Assembly: GCF_000698575.1 (NCBI RefSeq)
Contig: NZ_JFHD01000004.1
Location: 248,001-312,000 of the forward strand
Source of the DNA: Caballeronia zhejiangensis
GTDB taxonomy: Bacteria; Pseudomonadota; Gammaproteobacteria; Burkholderiales; Burkholderiaceae
Length of the DNA stretch: 64,000 bases
Direction of reading: 5' to 3'
A program made the translations under genes and the position numbers. The notes below the pieces were generated by a model. That model worked only from the letters and a program-made list of their open reading frames with translations, had not been told where the DNA came from and searched no databases. Shown one piece after another: positions 1 to 8,867 of this stretch; within the stretch, counting starts at the first letter, position 1; each line of letters begins with the position of its first letter.

Positions 1-1014
1 GGACGTATCGGCTGGAACATCGTGACCGGCTATCTCGACAGCGCCGCCCGCGCGATGGGCGCAACCGAGATGATCGCGCACGACGAGCGCTACGATCGCG
101 CCGACGAGTATCTGGACGTGCTCTACAAGCTGTGGGAAGGAAGCTGGCAGGACGATGCCGTGCTGCGCGACCGCGAGGCGCGCGTGTTCGCCGATCCCGC
201 GAAGGTGCGCAAGGTGCGGCATCGCGGCCGTTATTACGACGTCGACGGTTATCACCTGTGCGAGCCGTCGCCGCAACGCACGCCGGTGCTGTTCCAGGCC
301 GGATCGTCGGGGCGCGGCCAGGCGTTCGCCGTGCGTCATGCCGAATGCGTGTTCGTGTCGAGCCAGAGCAAGGAAGGCACGCGCAAGCTCGTGAACGCGC
401 TGCGCGCGCAAGCCGTCGAAGCCGGACGCGATGCGGGCGATCTGAAGATCATCATGGGTATCACCGTGGTAGTCGGCCGCACGCAGCGCGAAGCCGAAGA
501 GAAGTTCGCCGAGTACGCGCGGTATGCGAGTCCTGAAGCGGGTCTCGCGCACTTCGCGGCGGGCAGCGGCATCGACTATTCGACTTACGCGCCCGATGAC
601 GAACTCGCGCCGCCCGGCGGCCACAAGGGACGCGGCATCGAATCGTCGGTGCAGCGCGTGACCGACGGCAAGCGCGGCGTCACCGTGCGGCATCTGCTCG
701 ACCAGATGCAACTGGGCGGCCGCTACACGACGATCGTCGGCGACCCGGTTCAGGTGGCCGACGCGCTGCAATCCTGGGTCGACGAGGCCGGCATCGACGG
801 CTTCAATCTCACGCGGACCGTGACGCCGGAAAGCTACGAGGACTTCATCGATCTCGTCATTCCGGAATTGCAGTCGCGCGGCATCTACAAGACGGCGTAT
901 GCAGAAGGCACGCTGCGCGAGAAGCTCTTCGGCGGCGGCGCGCGGCTCGGCGCGCGTCACACGGCCGCCGGCTTCCGCGATCCGTCCGGGCCGGCCGACA
1001 GGCAGGCGACATGA
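1..1014 (+). CDS. NtaA/SnaA/DszA-type FMN-dependent monooxygenase, 5' end outside window
   Basis: The reading frame is open from the first base and ends at TGA 1012-1014, so 337 C-terminal residues are visible and roughly the first quarter is missing. The visible part opens with GRIGWNIVT, the hallmark of the nitrilotriacetate/pristinamycin/dibenzothiophene-sulfone branch of two-component flavin monooxygenases, followed by the typical YDRADEY and LWEGSW segments and the VLFQAGSSGRGQ phosphate-binding stretch. Such enzymes use reduced FMN from a separate reductase to oxidise C-N or C-S compounds. The next gene overlaps its stop by 4 bp, so it is the head (as seen) of a transporter operon. An organosulfur substrate is an inference from the neighbouring DszC-like and MetQ-like genes. 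Confidence 0.9.
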   Translation, partial: GRIGWNIVTGYLDSAARAMGATEMIAHDERYDRADEYLDVLYKLWEGSWQDDAVLRDREARVFADPAKVRKVRHRGRYYDVDGYHLCEPSPQRTPVLFQAGSSGRGQAFAVRHAECVFVSSQSKEGTRKLVNALRAQAVEAGRDAGDLKIIMGITVVVGRTQREAEEKFAEYARYASPEAGLAHFAAGSGIDYSTYAPDDELAPPGGHKGRGIESSVQRVTDGKRGVTVRHLLDQMQLGGRYTTIVGDPVQVADALQSWVDEAGIDGFNLTRTVTPESYEDFIDLVIPELQSRGIYKTAYAEGTLREKLFGGGARLGARHTAAGFRDPSGPADRQAT

Positions 1015-2717
1015 GCGCCGCGACGCCCCTGCTCGAGATCGACCAGTTGAGCGTGTCCTTCGGCGGCCATGCGGCGGTTCGCCCGTTCGATCTGACGATC
1101 GCGCGTGGCGAGATCGTCGCGCTCGTCGGCGAATCGGGCAGCGGGAAATCGACCGTCGCGCTCGCGACGATGGGACTGCTGCCGGAACGTGCGCGCGTGC
1201 AAGGCGCGATCCGCTTCGAAGGGAAACCGCTCTTCGCGCAAAGCGAGCGTGAATGGAGCGCGCTGCGGGGCGATCGCATCAGCATGATCTTTCAGGAGCC
1301 GATGACCTCGCTGAATCCGCTTCAGCCCGTCGGCAAGCAGGTCGCCGAAGCGCTCACGCTGCATCGCCCGATGTCCGCTCAGGCCGCGCGCAAGGAAGCG
1401 CTCGAGCTGCTCGAACTCGTGCATCTGCCGGAGCCGCGCCGGCGCTTCGCGCACTATCCGCATCAACTGTCGGGCGGACAGCGGCAACGCGTGATGATCG
1501 CCATCGCGGTCGCGTGCCGCCCCGGCCTCCTGATCGCCGACGAGCCGACCACCGCGCTCGACGTCACCATTCAGGCGCAGATTCTGGCGCTGATCGACCG
1601 CCTGCGGCGCGAACTGTCGATGGCCGTGCTGCTCATCACGCACGATCTCGGCATAGTCGGGCGCTGGGCGGATCGCGTGGTCGTGATGAAGGACGGCGCG
1701 AAGGTCGAGGAAGCATCGAGCCGGCAACTGTTCACGCAGCCCGCGCAACCGTACACGCGCGCGCTGCTCAGCGCGTCGCTGCATTTCGGCGCGGGACTGC
1801 ATTATCGCGACGCGCGGCTCACCGACGCGCCGCGCGCCAAGCCGCGATCCACCGCCGAAACGCCCGCGCGCGTGCTGCTGGACGCCCGCGACGTGCGCGT
1901 CGACTACGACGGCGTGCGCGCCGTGGACGGCGTCAGCTTCGAGATTCGCGCGGGCGAGACAGTGGGCCTCGTCGGCGAATCGGGATGCGGGAAGTCATCG
2001 CTGTCGCGCGCGCTGACGCGGCTCGTGGAGCCCACGGGCGGGCGCATCGTCTTCGACGGCGACGATGTCACGCATCGTGGACGGCGTGCGTTGCGGCCCT
2101 ATCGCCGCCGCGTGCAGATGATCTTTCAGGATCCGTACGGCTCGCTCAATCCGCGTCATACCGTCGAACGCACGCTCGGTCATGCGCTCGCCATTCACGG
2201 CGTCTCGAACCGGCGCGAACGGCACGACAGGATTCGCCGCATCGTCGATGCCGTCGGTCTGCCGGAATCGGCGCTGCGGCGCTATCCGCACGAGTTCTCG
2301 GGCGGGCAGCGGCAGCGCATCGGCATCGCGCGCGCGCTCGTGCTGCGGCCGGAACTCGTCATCTGCGACGAGCCCGTGTCCGCGCTCGACGTCTCCATTC
2401 AGGCGCAGATTCTCGACCTGCTCGCCGACCTCAAGCACGAGCTGGGCCTCGCGCTGCTCTTCATTTCGCATGACCTGTCGGTGGTCCGCTATATCGCCGA
2501 CCGCGTGCTCGTGATGCAGGCGGGACGCATCGTCGAGAGCGGGGATCACGCTTCGATCTGGACTTCGCCGCAACACACCTACACGCGCGCGCTGATCGAC
2601 GCGGTGCCGTCATCGCATGCGCCATTCTTATTCGATACAAGGAAAATTGATCGTGACTTTCAAGCGCAAGCCGCAGCCGACCTCGACCTCGACCTCGACG
2701 CTTCTGTTCCGCGATGA
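1011..2717 (+). CDS. Dipeptide/oligopeptide-type ABC transporter, fused double ATPase
   Basis: This 568-residue protein carries two complete ABC ATPase domains in tandem, equivalent to DppD plus DppF in one chain. The first has Walker [10 protein letters not shown] near residue 40, signature LSGGQRQR and Walker B LLIADEP. The second has Walker [10 protein letters not shown] near residue 322, signature FSGGQRQR and Walker B LVICDEP. The ATG overlaps the upstream monooxygenase stop (ATGA). It should power the two permeases encoded downstream. The C-terminal tail reads DLDLDLD, encoded by a hexanucleotide repeat that also encodes part of the next protein in another frame. The substrate is probably a small peptide-like or organosulfur compound, not determinable from sequence. 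Confidence 0.93.
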   Translation: MSAATPLLEIDQLSVSFGGHAAVRPFDLTIARGEIVALVGESGSGKSTVALATMGLLPERARVQGAIRFEGKPLFAQSEREWSALRGDRISMIFQEPMTSLNPLQPVGKQVAEALTLHRPMSAQAARKEALELLELVHLPEPRRRFAHYPHQLSGGQRQRVMIAIAVACRPGLLIADEPTTALDVTIQAQILALIDRLRRELSMAVLLITHDLGIVGRWADRVVVMKDGAKVEEASSRQLFTQPAQPYTRALLSASLHFGAGLHYRDARLTDAPRAKPRSTAETPARVLLDARDVRVDYDGVRAVDGVSFEIRAGETVGLVGESGCGKSSLSRALTRLVEPTGGRIVFDGDDVTHRGRRALRPYRRRVQMIFQDPYGSLNPRHTVERTLGHALAIHGVSNRRERHDRIRRIVDAVGLPESALRRYPHEFSGGQRQRIGIARALVLRPELVICDEPVSALDVSIQAQILDLLADLKHELGLALLFISHDLSVVRYIADRVLVMQAGRIVESGDHASIWTSPQHTYTRALIDAVPSSHAPFLFDTRKIDRDFQAQAAADLDLDLDASVPR

Positions 2718-4374
2718 TCCGCTGGGCGCCGCCGTGGCCGATCTGAAGCGGCGCAGGCTGCTCAAGGGCGCGGGCGCGCTCGTCGCGGGCGCGGCGACGC
2801 CGTTCGTGTTCACGGGCAACGCCTGGGCCACGACCGAAACGACGCCGATCACGCTGAACGGCGCGAAGCGCGGCGGCACGCTCACGGCGGTCATCCATCC
2901 GGAACCGCCGACGCTCGCCTTCTTCGTCAATTCCGCGACGATGATCGGCGCGGTCGCAAGCAAGATCTTCGACGGCCTCGTCGAATACGGCCCGGACCTC
3001 AAGCCGCGCCCGCAGCTCGCGGAGAGCTGGACCGTCTCGCCCGACGGCCTCGCATGGACCTTCAGGCTGCGCCGCCATGCGCTTTGGCACGACGGCCAGC
3101 CCTTCACGTCCGCCGACGTCAAATTCTCAGCCGAGGAAGTGTGGTTGAAGATCAGCCCGGCGTCGCGGCGCGTGCTGCAATACCTGACGAAGATCGATAC
3201 GCCGGATGCGCATACGGTCGTGCTGCATCTGTCGAAATCGACGCCCGCGACCTTCGGCATTCTCGATTCGCTCGGCACGCCGATCCTGCCGAAGCATCTC
3301 TATGAGAATACGGACATCCGCAACAATCCGTACAACAACAAGCCGGTCGGCACCGGTCCGTTCAAGTTCACGGAATGGGCGCGCGGCGACCGCATCGTGC
3401 TCGACCGCTTCGACAAGTATTGGGCGCCGGGTCAGCCGTATCTCGACCGCATCACATGGAAAATCACGCCCGACGTTTCCGGCCGCGCGACCGCGCTGGA
3501 AACCGGCGCGGCGCAATATGGCGAACGCAATCCGGTGACTTTCGCCGATGCCGACCGGCTCGCGAAGCTGCCCCATCTCGTCGTTTCGCGTGAAGGCTAT
3601 AACGGCTACGCGGCGTGGCTCTGGCTGGAACCGAATCTGCGCGATCCGATTCTCGGCAAGCTCGAAGTGCGTCAGGCGATCGCGCACGCGATCAACCGCG
3701 ACGTGCTCGTCAAGACCGTGTGGGGCGGCTACGCGGTGCCCGCGACGGGGCCGGAGTCGTCGCTGGTGAAGTCTTTCTATACGGCGGATACGCAGCAGTA
3801 TCCGTACGATCCGAAGCGCGCCGAGGTCTTGCTCGACAAGGCCGGATTCCCGAAGAAGGCGGACGGCTGGCGCTTCAAGCTCGATCACGATTTCATTCCC
3901 TACGGCGACGACTATCGGCGCACCGGCGAGTTCGTGCGTCAGGCGCTGCGGCGCGTGGGCATCGACGTGAATCTGCGCGGACAAGACTTGCCGACGTGGA
4001 TCAAGAACGTCTTCACCGATTACAACTTCCAGCTCATCAGCAGTTGGGGCACGGACGGCCTCGATCCGCAGATCGGCATCGAGCAGCATTACTGGTCGAA
4101 GGCGGCCTCCAACGGCACGCCGTGGTTCAACGCGTCCGGCTATGCGAGCACCGAGATGGACCGCGTGATCGAAGCGGCGCAGACGGAAACCGATCCGGCC
4201 AAACGGCGCGACCTATACGTCGAGTTGCAGAAGATCGCGCAGCGCGACCTGTCGCTCATCAATCTGTTCGAGTTCCGCTGGTTCGGCGTGTGGGCGAAGG
4301 ACTTGCGCAACGTCACCGACACCGCCAGCCATTCGCGCGCCAATTTCGCGCGCGTCTGGTTCGACAAGGCGTGA
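2653..4374 (+). CDS. Family 5 extracellular solute-binding protein, Tat-exported
   Basis: This is a periplasmic peptide/nickel/opine-type binding protein (SBP_bac_5), about 573 residues. I prefer the GTG at 2653 because AAGGA lies nine bases upstream; an in-frame ATG at 2617 is the alternative. An N-terminal twin-arginine stretch (RRRLLKGAG) followed by a hydrophobic run and an ANAWA cleavage region indicates Tat export of a folded protein. Family landmarks include LAESWTVSPDGLAWTFRLR and the GTGPFKFTEW segment. It overlaps the ATPase gene by about 65 bp and is followed by the two permeases, so it is the ligand-capture component of this transporter. Tat export of this class is well known in Burkholderiales. 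Confidence 0.92.
   Translation: MTFKRKPQPTSTSTSTLLFRDDPLGAAVADLKRRRLLKGAGALVAGAATPFVFTGNAWATTETTPITLNGAKRGGTLTAVIHPEPPTLAFFVNSATMIGAVASKIFDGLVEYGPDLKPRPQLAESWTVSPDGLAWTFRLRRHALWHDGQPFTSADVKFSAEEVWLKISPASRRVLQYLTKIDTPDAHTVVLHLSKSTPATFGILDSLGTPILPKHLYENTDIRNNPYNNKPVGTGPFKFTEWARGDRIVLDRFDKYWAPGQPYLDRITWKITPDVSGRATALETGAAQYGERNPVTFADADRLAKLPHLVVSREGYNGYAAWLWLEPNLRDPILGKLEVRQAIAHAINRDVLVKTVWGGYAVPATGPESSLVKSFYTADTQQYPYDPKRAEVLLDKAGFPKKADGWRFKLDHDFIPYGDDYRRTGEFVRQALRRVGIDVNLRGQDLPTWIKNVFTDYNFQLISSWGTDGLDPQIGIEQHYWSKAASNGTPWFNASGYASTEMDRVIEAAQTETDPAKRRDLYVELQKIAQRDLSLINLFEFRWFGVWAKDLRNVTDTASHSRANFARVWFDKA
2679..2699 (+). repeat. Hexanucleotide tandem repeat in a gene overlap
   Basis: GACCTC is repeated three times and followed by GAC. 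The tract lies where the ATPase gene and the binding-protein gene overlap. In the ATPase frame it gives DLDLDLD, and in the binding-protein frame TSTSTST. Copy-number change by one unit would keep both frames open, adding or removing two residues in each. Confidence 0.8.
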
Positions 4375-4379
4375 CCGTC

Positions 4380-5372
4380 ATGCGGCTTACATCGGCGCTC
4401 GCGGGACGCAGGATCGGGCACAGGCTGATTCAGCTCGTGCTCGTGCTGCTCGGCACCACCGTGCTCAACTTCGTGCTGCTCAAGCTGATGCCCGGCGATC
4501 TCGTCGATGTCATCGCGAGCGAGAGCGGCAACGTGTCGCCGCAATACGTCGCGCAGTTACGCGAAGCATATGGCTTGAATCACGGCGTCGGGTGGCAACT
4601 GCTGCATTACATCGAACATGCGCTGCGGCTCGATCTCGGCTTTTCGTTTCGCTTCGGCGAACCGGTCGCGTCGCTGATCTTCGCGCGCCTGCCCGCCACG
4701 CTCGCGCTGATCGGCACGGCGCTCGTCGTCTCCGTCAGTCTCGGGCTCATGCTCGGCGTGCTCGCCGCGCGCCGCCCGCACGGCGTCGTCGATACGCTCG
4801 TCTCCACGCTCGCGACCATCGGCTATTCCGCGCCGATGTTCTGGACCGCGCTGCTCCTGATCGTCGTCTTCGGCGTGCATCTCGACTGGCTGCCGATCGG
4901 CGGTGTCGCCGATACAAACGTTGCGCATCGCGGCGTTTCGCGCCTGCTCGATCATCTGCGCCATCTCGTGCTGCCCGCCGCGACGCTCGTGCTGTATTAC
5001 GTGGCCATTTTCGCGCGGCTCGCGCGGGCTTCGATGATCGAGACGCTGCAGGAAGATTTCATCCGCACCGCGCGCGCGAAGGGCGGCCGGCCGTGGTACG
5101 TGACGACGCATCATGCGCTGCGCCATGCGGTGCTGCCCGTGCTCACGATGCTCGGCCTGCAGGGCAGCGCGCTGATCGGCGGCTCGGTGATCGTCGAGAC
5201 GGTGTTCGGCTGGCCGGGGCTCGGGCAACTGTCGTTCGAGGCCATCAAAAGCCGCGACGTCAACCTGCTGGTCGGCGTGCTGCTGCTCTCGGCGTGTCTC
5301 GTCGTCCTGCTCAATCTGATGGTCGATCTGCTCTACGGACTCGTCGATCCACGCACGAGGTCGAACCGATGA
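4380..5372 (+). CDS. DppB-like ABC transporter permease
   Basis: A 330-residue inner-membrane permease of the BPD_transp_1 family (DppB/OppB type). It begins with the usual first transmembrane segment (LVLLGTTVLNFVLLKLMPGD), has a long periplasmic loop, and ends with the DppB signature VETVFGWPGLGQL and a C-terminal LLYGLVDPR. The cytoplasmic coupling (EAA) loop is visible around EDFIRTARAKG. The ATG at 4380 is chosen; a GTG at 4371 overlapping the upstream stop is equally possible and adds three residues. The 3' end overlaps the partner permease by ATGA. It pairs with the next gene to form the channel. Confidence 0.93.
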   Translation: MRLTSALAGRRIGHRLIQLVLVLLGTTVLNFVLLKLMPGDLVDVIASESGNVSPQYVAQLREAYGLNHGVGWQLLHYIEHALRLDLGFSFRFGEPVASLIFARLPATLALIGTALVVSVSLGLMLGVLAARRPHGVVDTLVSTLATIGYSAPMFWTALLLIVVFGVHLDWLPIGGVADTNVAHRGVSRLLDHLRHLVLPAATLVLYYVAIFARLARASMIETLQEDFIRTARAKGGRPWYVTTHHALRHAVLPVLTMLGLQGSALIGGSVIVETVFGWPGLGQLSFEAIKSRDVNLLVGVLLLSACLVVLLNLMVDLLYGLVDPRTRSNR

Positions 5373-6247
5373 AGCCGCTCACTTTCCTGCGCCAGCCTTC
5401 CGCGTTCGTCGGCGCGCTCCTGCTCGCGCTGGCGCTTGTCGCGGCGCTCTCGGCCAACTGGCTCTTTCCCGGCGATCCGCTCGACATGGTCGCCGCGCCC
5501 TATCAATGGCCCGGCGCCGATCGCGCGTTTCCGCTCGGCACCGACCTGATGGGCCGCGACCTGCTCGCCGGTCTCTTTCACGGCGCGCGCGTCTCGCTGT
5601 CCGTCGGCGGGACGGTCGCCGTTATCGCGCTCGTGCTGGGCGTGCTGATCGGCGGCGTCGCGGGTTACTTCGGCGGCGCGATCGACCGCGTGCTCATGGC
5701 GATCACCGAGTTCTTCCAGACCGTGCCGCCGTTTCTGCTCGCGATCATCCTCGTGGCGATTCTCACGCCGTCGCTTTCGACGATCGTGTTCGCGCTCGGC
5801 GTGACCGCGTGGCCGGGCATCGCGCGGCTCACGCGTGGCGAGTTCATCGTGCTGCGCGAGCGCGAGTTCGTCCGCGCGAGCATCGCGCTCGGCGCAAGCG
5901 ATGCGCATCTGATCTTCATCGAGATCCTGCCCAACGCGCTCACGCCGATTCTCGTTTCGACCGCGCTGCTCGTCGCGAACGCGATTTTGTCGGAGGCGGC
6001 GCTGTCGTTTCTCGGGCTCGGCGATCCGAACGTGGTGAGCTGGGGCTCGATGGTCGGCACCGGGCGCGAAGCGCTGCGCACCGCGTGGTACATGATCGCG
6101 GTGCCCGGCTCGGCGATCGCCCTGACGGTGCTCGCGCTCAATCTGCTGAGCGATGCGCTGCACGCCGCGTTCAATCCGCGTCTGTCGAGAAGCCGCCGCG
6201 ACGATGCGGCGTCGCGGCTCGAAGCCGTCGAAGGGCTGCGGCCTTGA
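5369..6247 (+). CDS. DppC-like ABC transporter permease
   Basis: A 292-residue partner permease (DppC/OppC type). The N-terminal hydrophobic helix is followed by the HPLGTD-like element (FPLGTDLMGRDLLAGLFHGAR), which is diagnostic for this subunit. The EAA coupling loop is REFVRASIALGASDAHLIF. The terminal part reads LSEAALSFLGLGDPNVVSWGSM, again canonical. It starts within the stop of the DppB-like gene (ATGA), so the two are translationally coupled. It is the last gene of the five-gene plus-strand operon; the next gene is convergent, only 23 bp away, with no obvious terminator between them. Confidence 0.93.
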   Translation: MKPLTFLRQPSAFVGALLLALALVAALSANWLFPGDPLDMVAAPYQWPGADRAFPLGTDLMGRDLLAGLFHGARVSLSVGGTVAVIALVLGVLIGGVAGYFGGAIDRVLMAITEFFQTVPPFLLAIILVAILTPSLSTIVFALGVTAWPGIARLTRGEFIVLREREFVRASIALGASDAHLIFIEILPNALTPILVSTALLVANAILSEAALSFLGLGDPNVVSWGSMVGTGREALRTAWYMIAVPGSAIALTVLALNLLSDALHAAFNPRLSRSRRDDAASRLEAVEGLRP

Positions 6248-6270
6248 GCGTTGCGCCGCAGCGTTCCCGC

Positions 6271-7083
6271 TTACTGCGCCGGCTTGGAGAATCCCGCGAA
6301 GCGCTGCTCGATCACGCGCGCGAAATCCGCCGACCGGTACGCGTTCGCGATGTCCGTCACATACGGCTTGTTCAGATCGGCCGTGCGTACCGCAACGAGA
6401 TTCAGGTAGTACGGCGGAATCTTTTCGAGCAGGAGCGCGTCATTGAGCTTGAGGCCGGCCGCGAGCGCGAAGTTGCCGTTCACGAACGCATAGTCGACGT
6501 CATCGAGCGAGCGCGGCAGTTGCGCGGCTTCGAGCGGCACGAGCTTGATCCTGTGCGGATTCGACGCGATATCCCGCTCCGACGATTTCACCGGATCGAC
6601 GCCGGGCTTGAGCGTCACCCAGCCGAGTTGCTGCAACAGAATGATCGCGCGCGCCTGGTTGGTGACGTCGTTCGGCAGCGACACGGTCGCGCCGTCCTTC
6701 AGCTCGTCGAGGCGCTTGTGCTTGTGGCTGTAGAGTCCGATCGGCGCGGTGGGCACCTTCACGAGCTCCGAGAGCGCGAGCTTGTGATCCGCCGAGAACT
6801 TCTTGAGATACACCTCGTGCTGGAATGCGTTGGCGTCGAGCGCGCCGTCGGCGAGCGCGAGGTTCGGCTGCACGTAGTCGCTGAACTCGACGATCGTCAC
6901 CTTGTAACCTTCCTTCTCCAACTGTGGCTTGATACCGTAGCGAATCTGGTCCGAGTACGGACCGGCCGTCGCGCCGAAGCGAATCTCGGGCTTGTTCGGA
7001 TCGGCGGCCTGCGCGAGCGATGCGATCATTGCGCTCGATGCGATGGCCAGCACGCCGGCCCGCAACGGATGGAACTTCTTCAT
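6271..7083 (-). CDS. MetQ/NlpA-family substrate-binding protein (first copy)
   Basis: A 270-residue periplasmic binding protein of the NlpA/MetQ family, normally part of D/L-methionine uptake. The N-terminus is a signal peptide ending ASLAQA-AD. There is no lipobox cysteine, so it is predicted to be soluble rather than a lipoprotein. Family landmarks are FSDYVQPNLALADGALDANAFQH, GLYSHKHK and the VNGNFALAAGL segment. No metN or metI gene is nearby, so it must use a transporter encoded elsewhere. It is divergent from the DszC-like monooxygenase at 7263 and related to the second MetQ-like gene at 8868. An organosulfur ligand is inferred from context. Confidence 0.9.
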   Translation of the reverse strand: MKKFHPLRAGVLAIASSAMIASLAQAADPNKPEIRFGATAGPYSDQIRYGIKPQLEKEGYKVTIVEFSDYVQPNLALADGALDANAFQHEVYLKKFSADHKLALSELVKVPTAPIGLYSHKHKRLDELKDGATVSLPNDVTNQARAIILLQQLGWVTLKPGVDPVKSSERDIASNPHRIKLVPLEAAQLPRSLDDVDYAFVNGNFALAAGLKLNDALLLEKIPPYYLNLVAVRTADLNKPYVTDIANAYRSADFARVIEQRFAGFSKPAQ

Positions 7084-7262
7084 TGGGTTCTCCTCTTGCT
7101 TCGCGCGCGCGAGGCAGCGAAGCGGTTATCGTCGATGGTGCGCGACAAGCTTACAAATCGGCCCATCCAAGCCAAACCAATGTATTTATCTATGGTTTTC
7201 CGGTTTGACGCCAAAGCCGGGCATCGAACACGGCGCACCCTTCATCGACAGGAGACACTGCA

Positions 7263-8438
7263 ATGAGCCGCACTCAAGACGCCCCGTGGGCCGAGCCTTT
7301 GGAAGCGGTGCTGCGCGAATGGGCGAAAACCGCCGCGGCACGCGACAAGGCCGGCGGAACCGCCTTTCATGAGCGCCGCCTGTTGCGCGAGAGCGGCCTG
7401 CTGCGACTGTCGTTGCCGGTGGAGTACGGCGGCGACGGCGCTCCGTGGTCGACGACGCTCGATGTCGTCAGACGGATGGCACGAGTCGACAGCTCGCTCG
7501 CGCATCTGTTCGCGTTCCATCATCTGCAACTCGCGACGATCCGCCTCTTCGGCAGCGATGCGCAGATTCGCCATTGGTCGCGTGAGACTGTCGCGCAGGG
7601 CTGGTTCTGGGGCAACGCGCTCAATCCGCTCGACAAGAGCACGCGCGCGCTGCCAGGCGACGCCGGCGGCTATGTCTTCGATGGCCGCAAGAGCTTTTGT
7701 TCCGGCGCCCGCGATTCGGACCAGCTGCTCGCGTCCGCGTTCGATGGCGACGGGCGGCTGCTGATCGGCATCACACCGACGAATCGCGCGGGCATCACCG
7801 TGCTCGACGACTGGGACAACATGGGGCAGCGCCAGACCGACAGCGGCACGGTGATCTTCGAGCGCGTGCCCATCGCGGCGGACGAATTGCTGCTCAATCC
7901 CGGACCGCTTTCCAGCCCGTTCGCGACGCTGCGGCCGCTGCTCGCGCAGTCGATCCTGTGCCATATCTATCTCGGCATCGGCGAAGGCGCATTGCAGGCG
8001 GCGCGCGACGCGACGCTCGCGCAGACGCGGCCGTGGATTGCCTCGCAGGCCGAGCGTCCCGCCGAGGATCCGTACGTGATCGCGCACTACGGCGACTTCT
8101 TTGTCGCGCTCGAAGGGGCGTGTCTGCTAGTCGAACGTTCGATGCAGGCCTTCGATTGCGCGTGGGCGCGCGGCCTTTCCCTCACCGAAAGCGAGCGCGG
8201 CGAAGTGGCCGTCGCAGTCGCCACGGCGAAGGTGGCGGCGGCGCGCGCGGGGCTCGACGTCGCGCATCGCATGTTCGAAGTGACGGGCGCGCGCTCGACG
8301 ACGGCGGCGTTGCGGCTCGACCGCTTCTGGCGCAATGTGCGCGTGCATACGCTGCACGATCCGCTCGATTACAAGGTGCGCGAGCTGGGCGACTGGGCGC
8401 TCAACGGACGAATTCCGAAGCCGTCGTTCTATTCGTGA
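7263..8438 (+). CDS. Acyl-CoA-dehydrogenase-fold monooxygenase, DszC/SfnB-like
   Basis: A 391-residue flavoprotein of the acyl-CoA dehydrogenase fold. The pattern LLRLSLPVEYGGDGAPWSTTLDVVRRMARVDSSLAHLFAFHHL, seen at residues 38 to 80, is typical of the DszC/SfnB subgroup. These are flavin-dependent monooxygenases acting on organosulfur compounds rather than true acyl-CoA dehydrogenases. A mid-region GNALNPLD and FDGRKSFCSGARDSD support this. The start follows an AGGAG-like site. It sits between two MetQ-like genes and near an NtaA/DszA-like enzyme, a combination common in sulfur-source utilisation loci. The exact substrate is unknown. A generic acyl-CoA dehydrogenase remains a less likely alternative. 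Confidence 0.85.
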   Translation: MSRTQDAPWAEPLEAVLREWAKTAAARDKAGGTAFHERRLLRESGLLRLSLPVEYGGDGAPWSTTLDVVRRMARVDSSLAHLFAFHHLQLATIRLFGSDAQIRHWSRETVAQGWFWGNALNPLDKSTRALPGDAGGYVFDGRKSFCSGARDSDQLLASAFDGDGRLLIGITPTNRAGITVLDDWDNMGQRQTDSGTVIFERVPIAADELLLNPGPLSSPFATLRPLLAQSILCHIYLGIGEGALQAARDATLAQTRPWIASQAERPAEDPYVIAHYGDFFVALEGACLLVERSMQAFDCAWARGLSLTESERGEVAVAVATAKVAAARAGLDVAHRMFEVTGARSTTAALRLDRFWRNVRVHTLHDPLDYKVRELGDWALNGRIPKPSFYS

Positions 8439-8508
8439 GACGACGCGCCGCGCCATGCGCTTTCGCCATGGCGCGCGGCCATTCCAGCAAACTGCGCGCG
8501 ATCTTCAG

Positions 8509-8748
8509 GCCGCGCACTATTCGAATCCGGAAGTGGACCGACTGCTCGAAGCGGCCTCGGTGGAAACCGACGAAAACAGGCGCCGTCAGCTGTTCCGGCA
8601 GTTCCAGCAGATCGTGCATGACGATATTCCGTCGATCGAGTTCGGCGCCAATCCGAACATCACGATCGCATCGACCAAAGTGAAGAACCATGCATCCACA
8701 GGCGAAGGTCTGAGAGGCAATTTCGCGGACCTTTACATCCTGCCGTGA
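8509..8748 (+). pseudogene. C-terminal remnant of a family 5 peptide-binding protein
   Basis: About 79 codons ending at TGA 8746-8748 resemble the extreme C-terminus of an SBP_bac_5 protein. The run YSNPEVDRLLEAASVETDENRR matches the equivalent YASTEMDRVIEAAQTETDPAKR segment of the intact gene ending at 4374, in the same position relative to the C-terminus. The upstream part of the frame (back to 8335) is only the shadow of the DszC-like gene, and no signal peptide or N-terminal lobe is present. I read it as a decayed second binding-protein gene of which only the tail survives. It is not a close duplicate of 2653-4374, since the tails diverge (LRGNFADLYILP). Confidence 0.7.
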
Positions 8749-8773
8749 CGCGCGCCGAAACCGAAGGCAGGCC

Positions 8774-8789
8774 GGCATAAGGTTATGCC
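8774..8789. promoter_or_regulatory. Inverted repeat upstream of the second MetQ-like gene
   Basis: GGCATAA and TTATGCC form a perfect 7+2+7 dyad about 80 bp before the GTG at 8868. A GGTTAT hexamer occurs inside its right half and again at 8798. The octamer GGTTATCG at 8798-8805 recurs at 7124-7131 between the divergent MetQ-like and DszC-like genes. This suggests a shared regulator binding site, possibly sulfur-responsive, but the factor cannot be named from sequence. Confidence 0.4.
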
Positions 8790-8867
8790 AACGGATTGGT
8801 TATCGGAACGGGATCGGGTCCATAGAATGACCGGGTTCGCCATCCTCACGACAAGGACACAGTTCTC

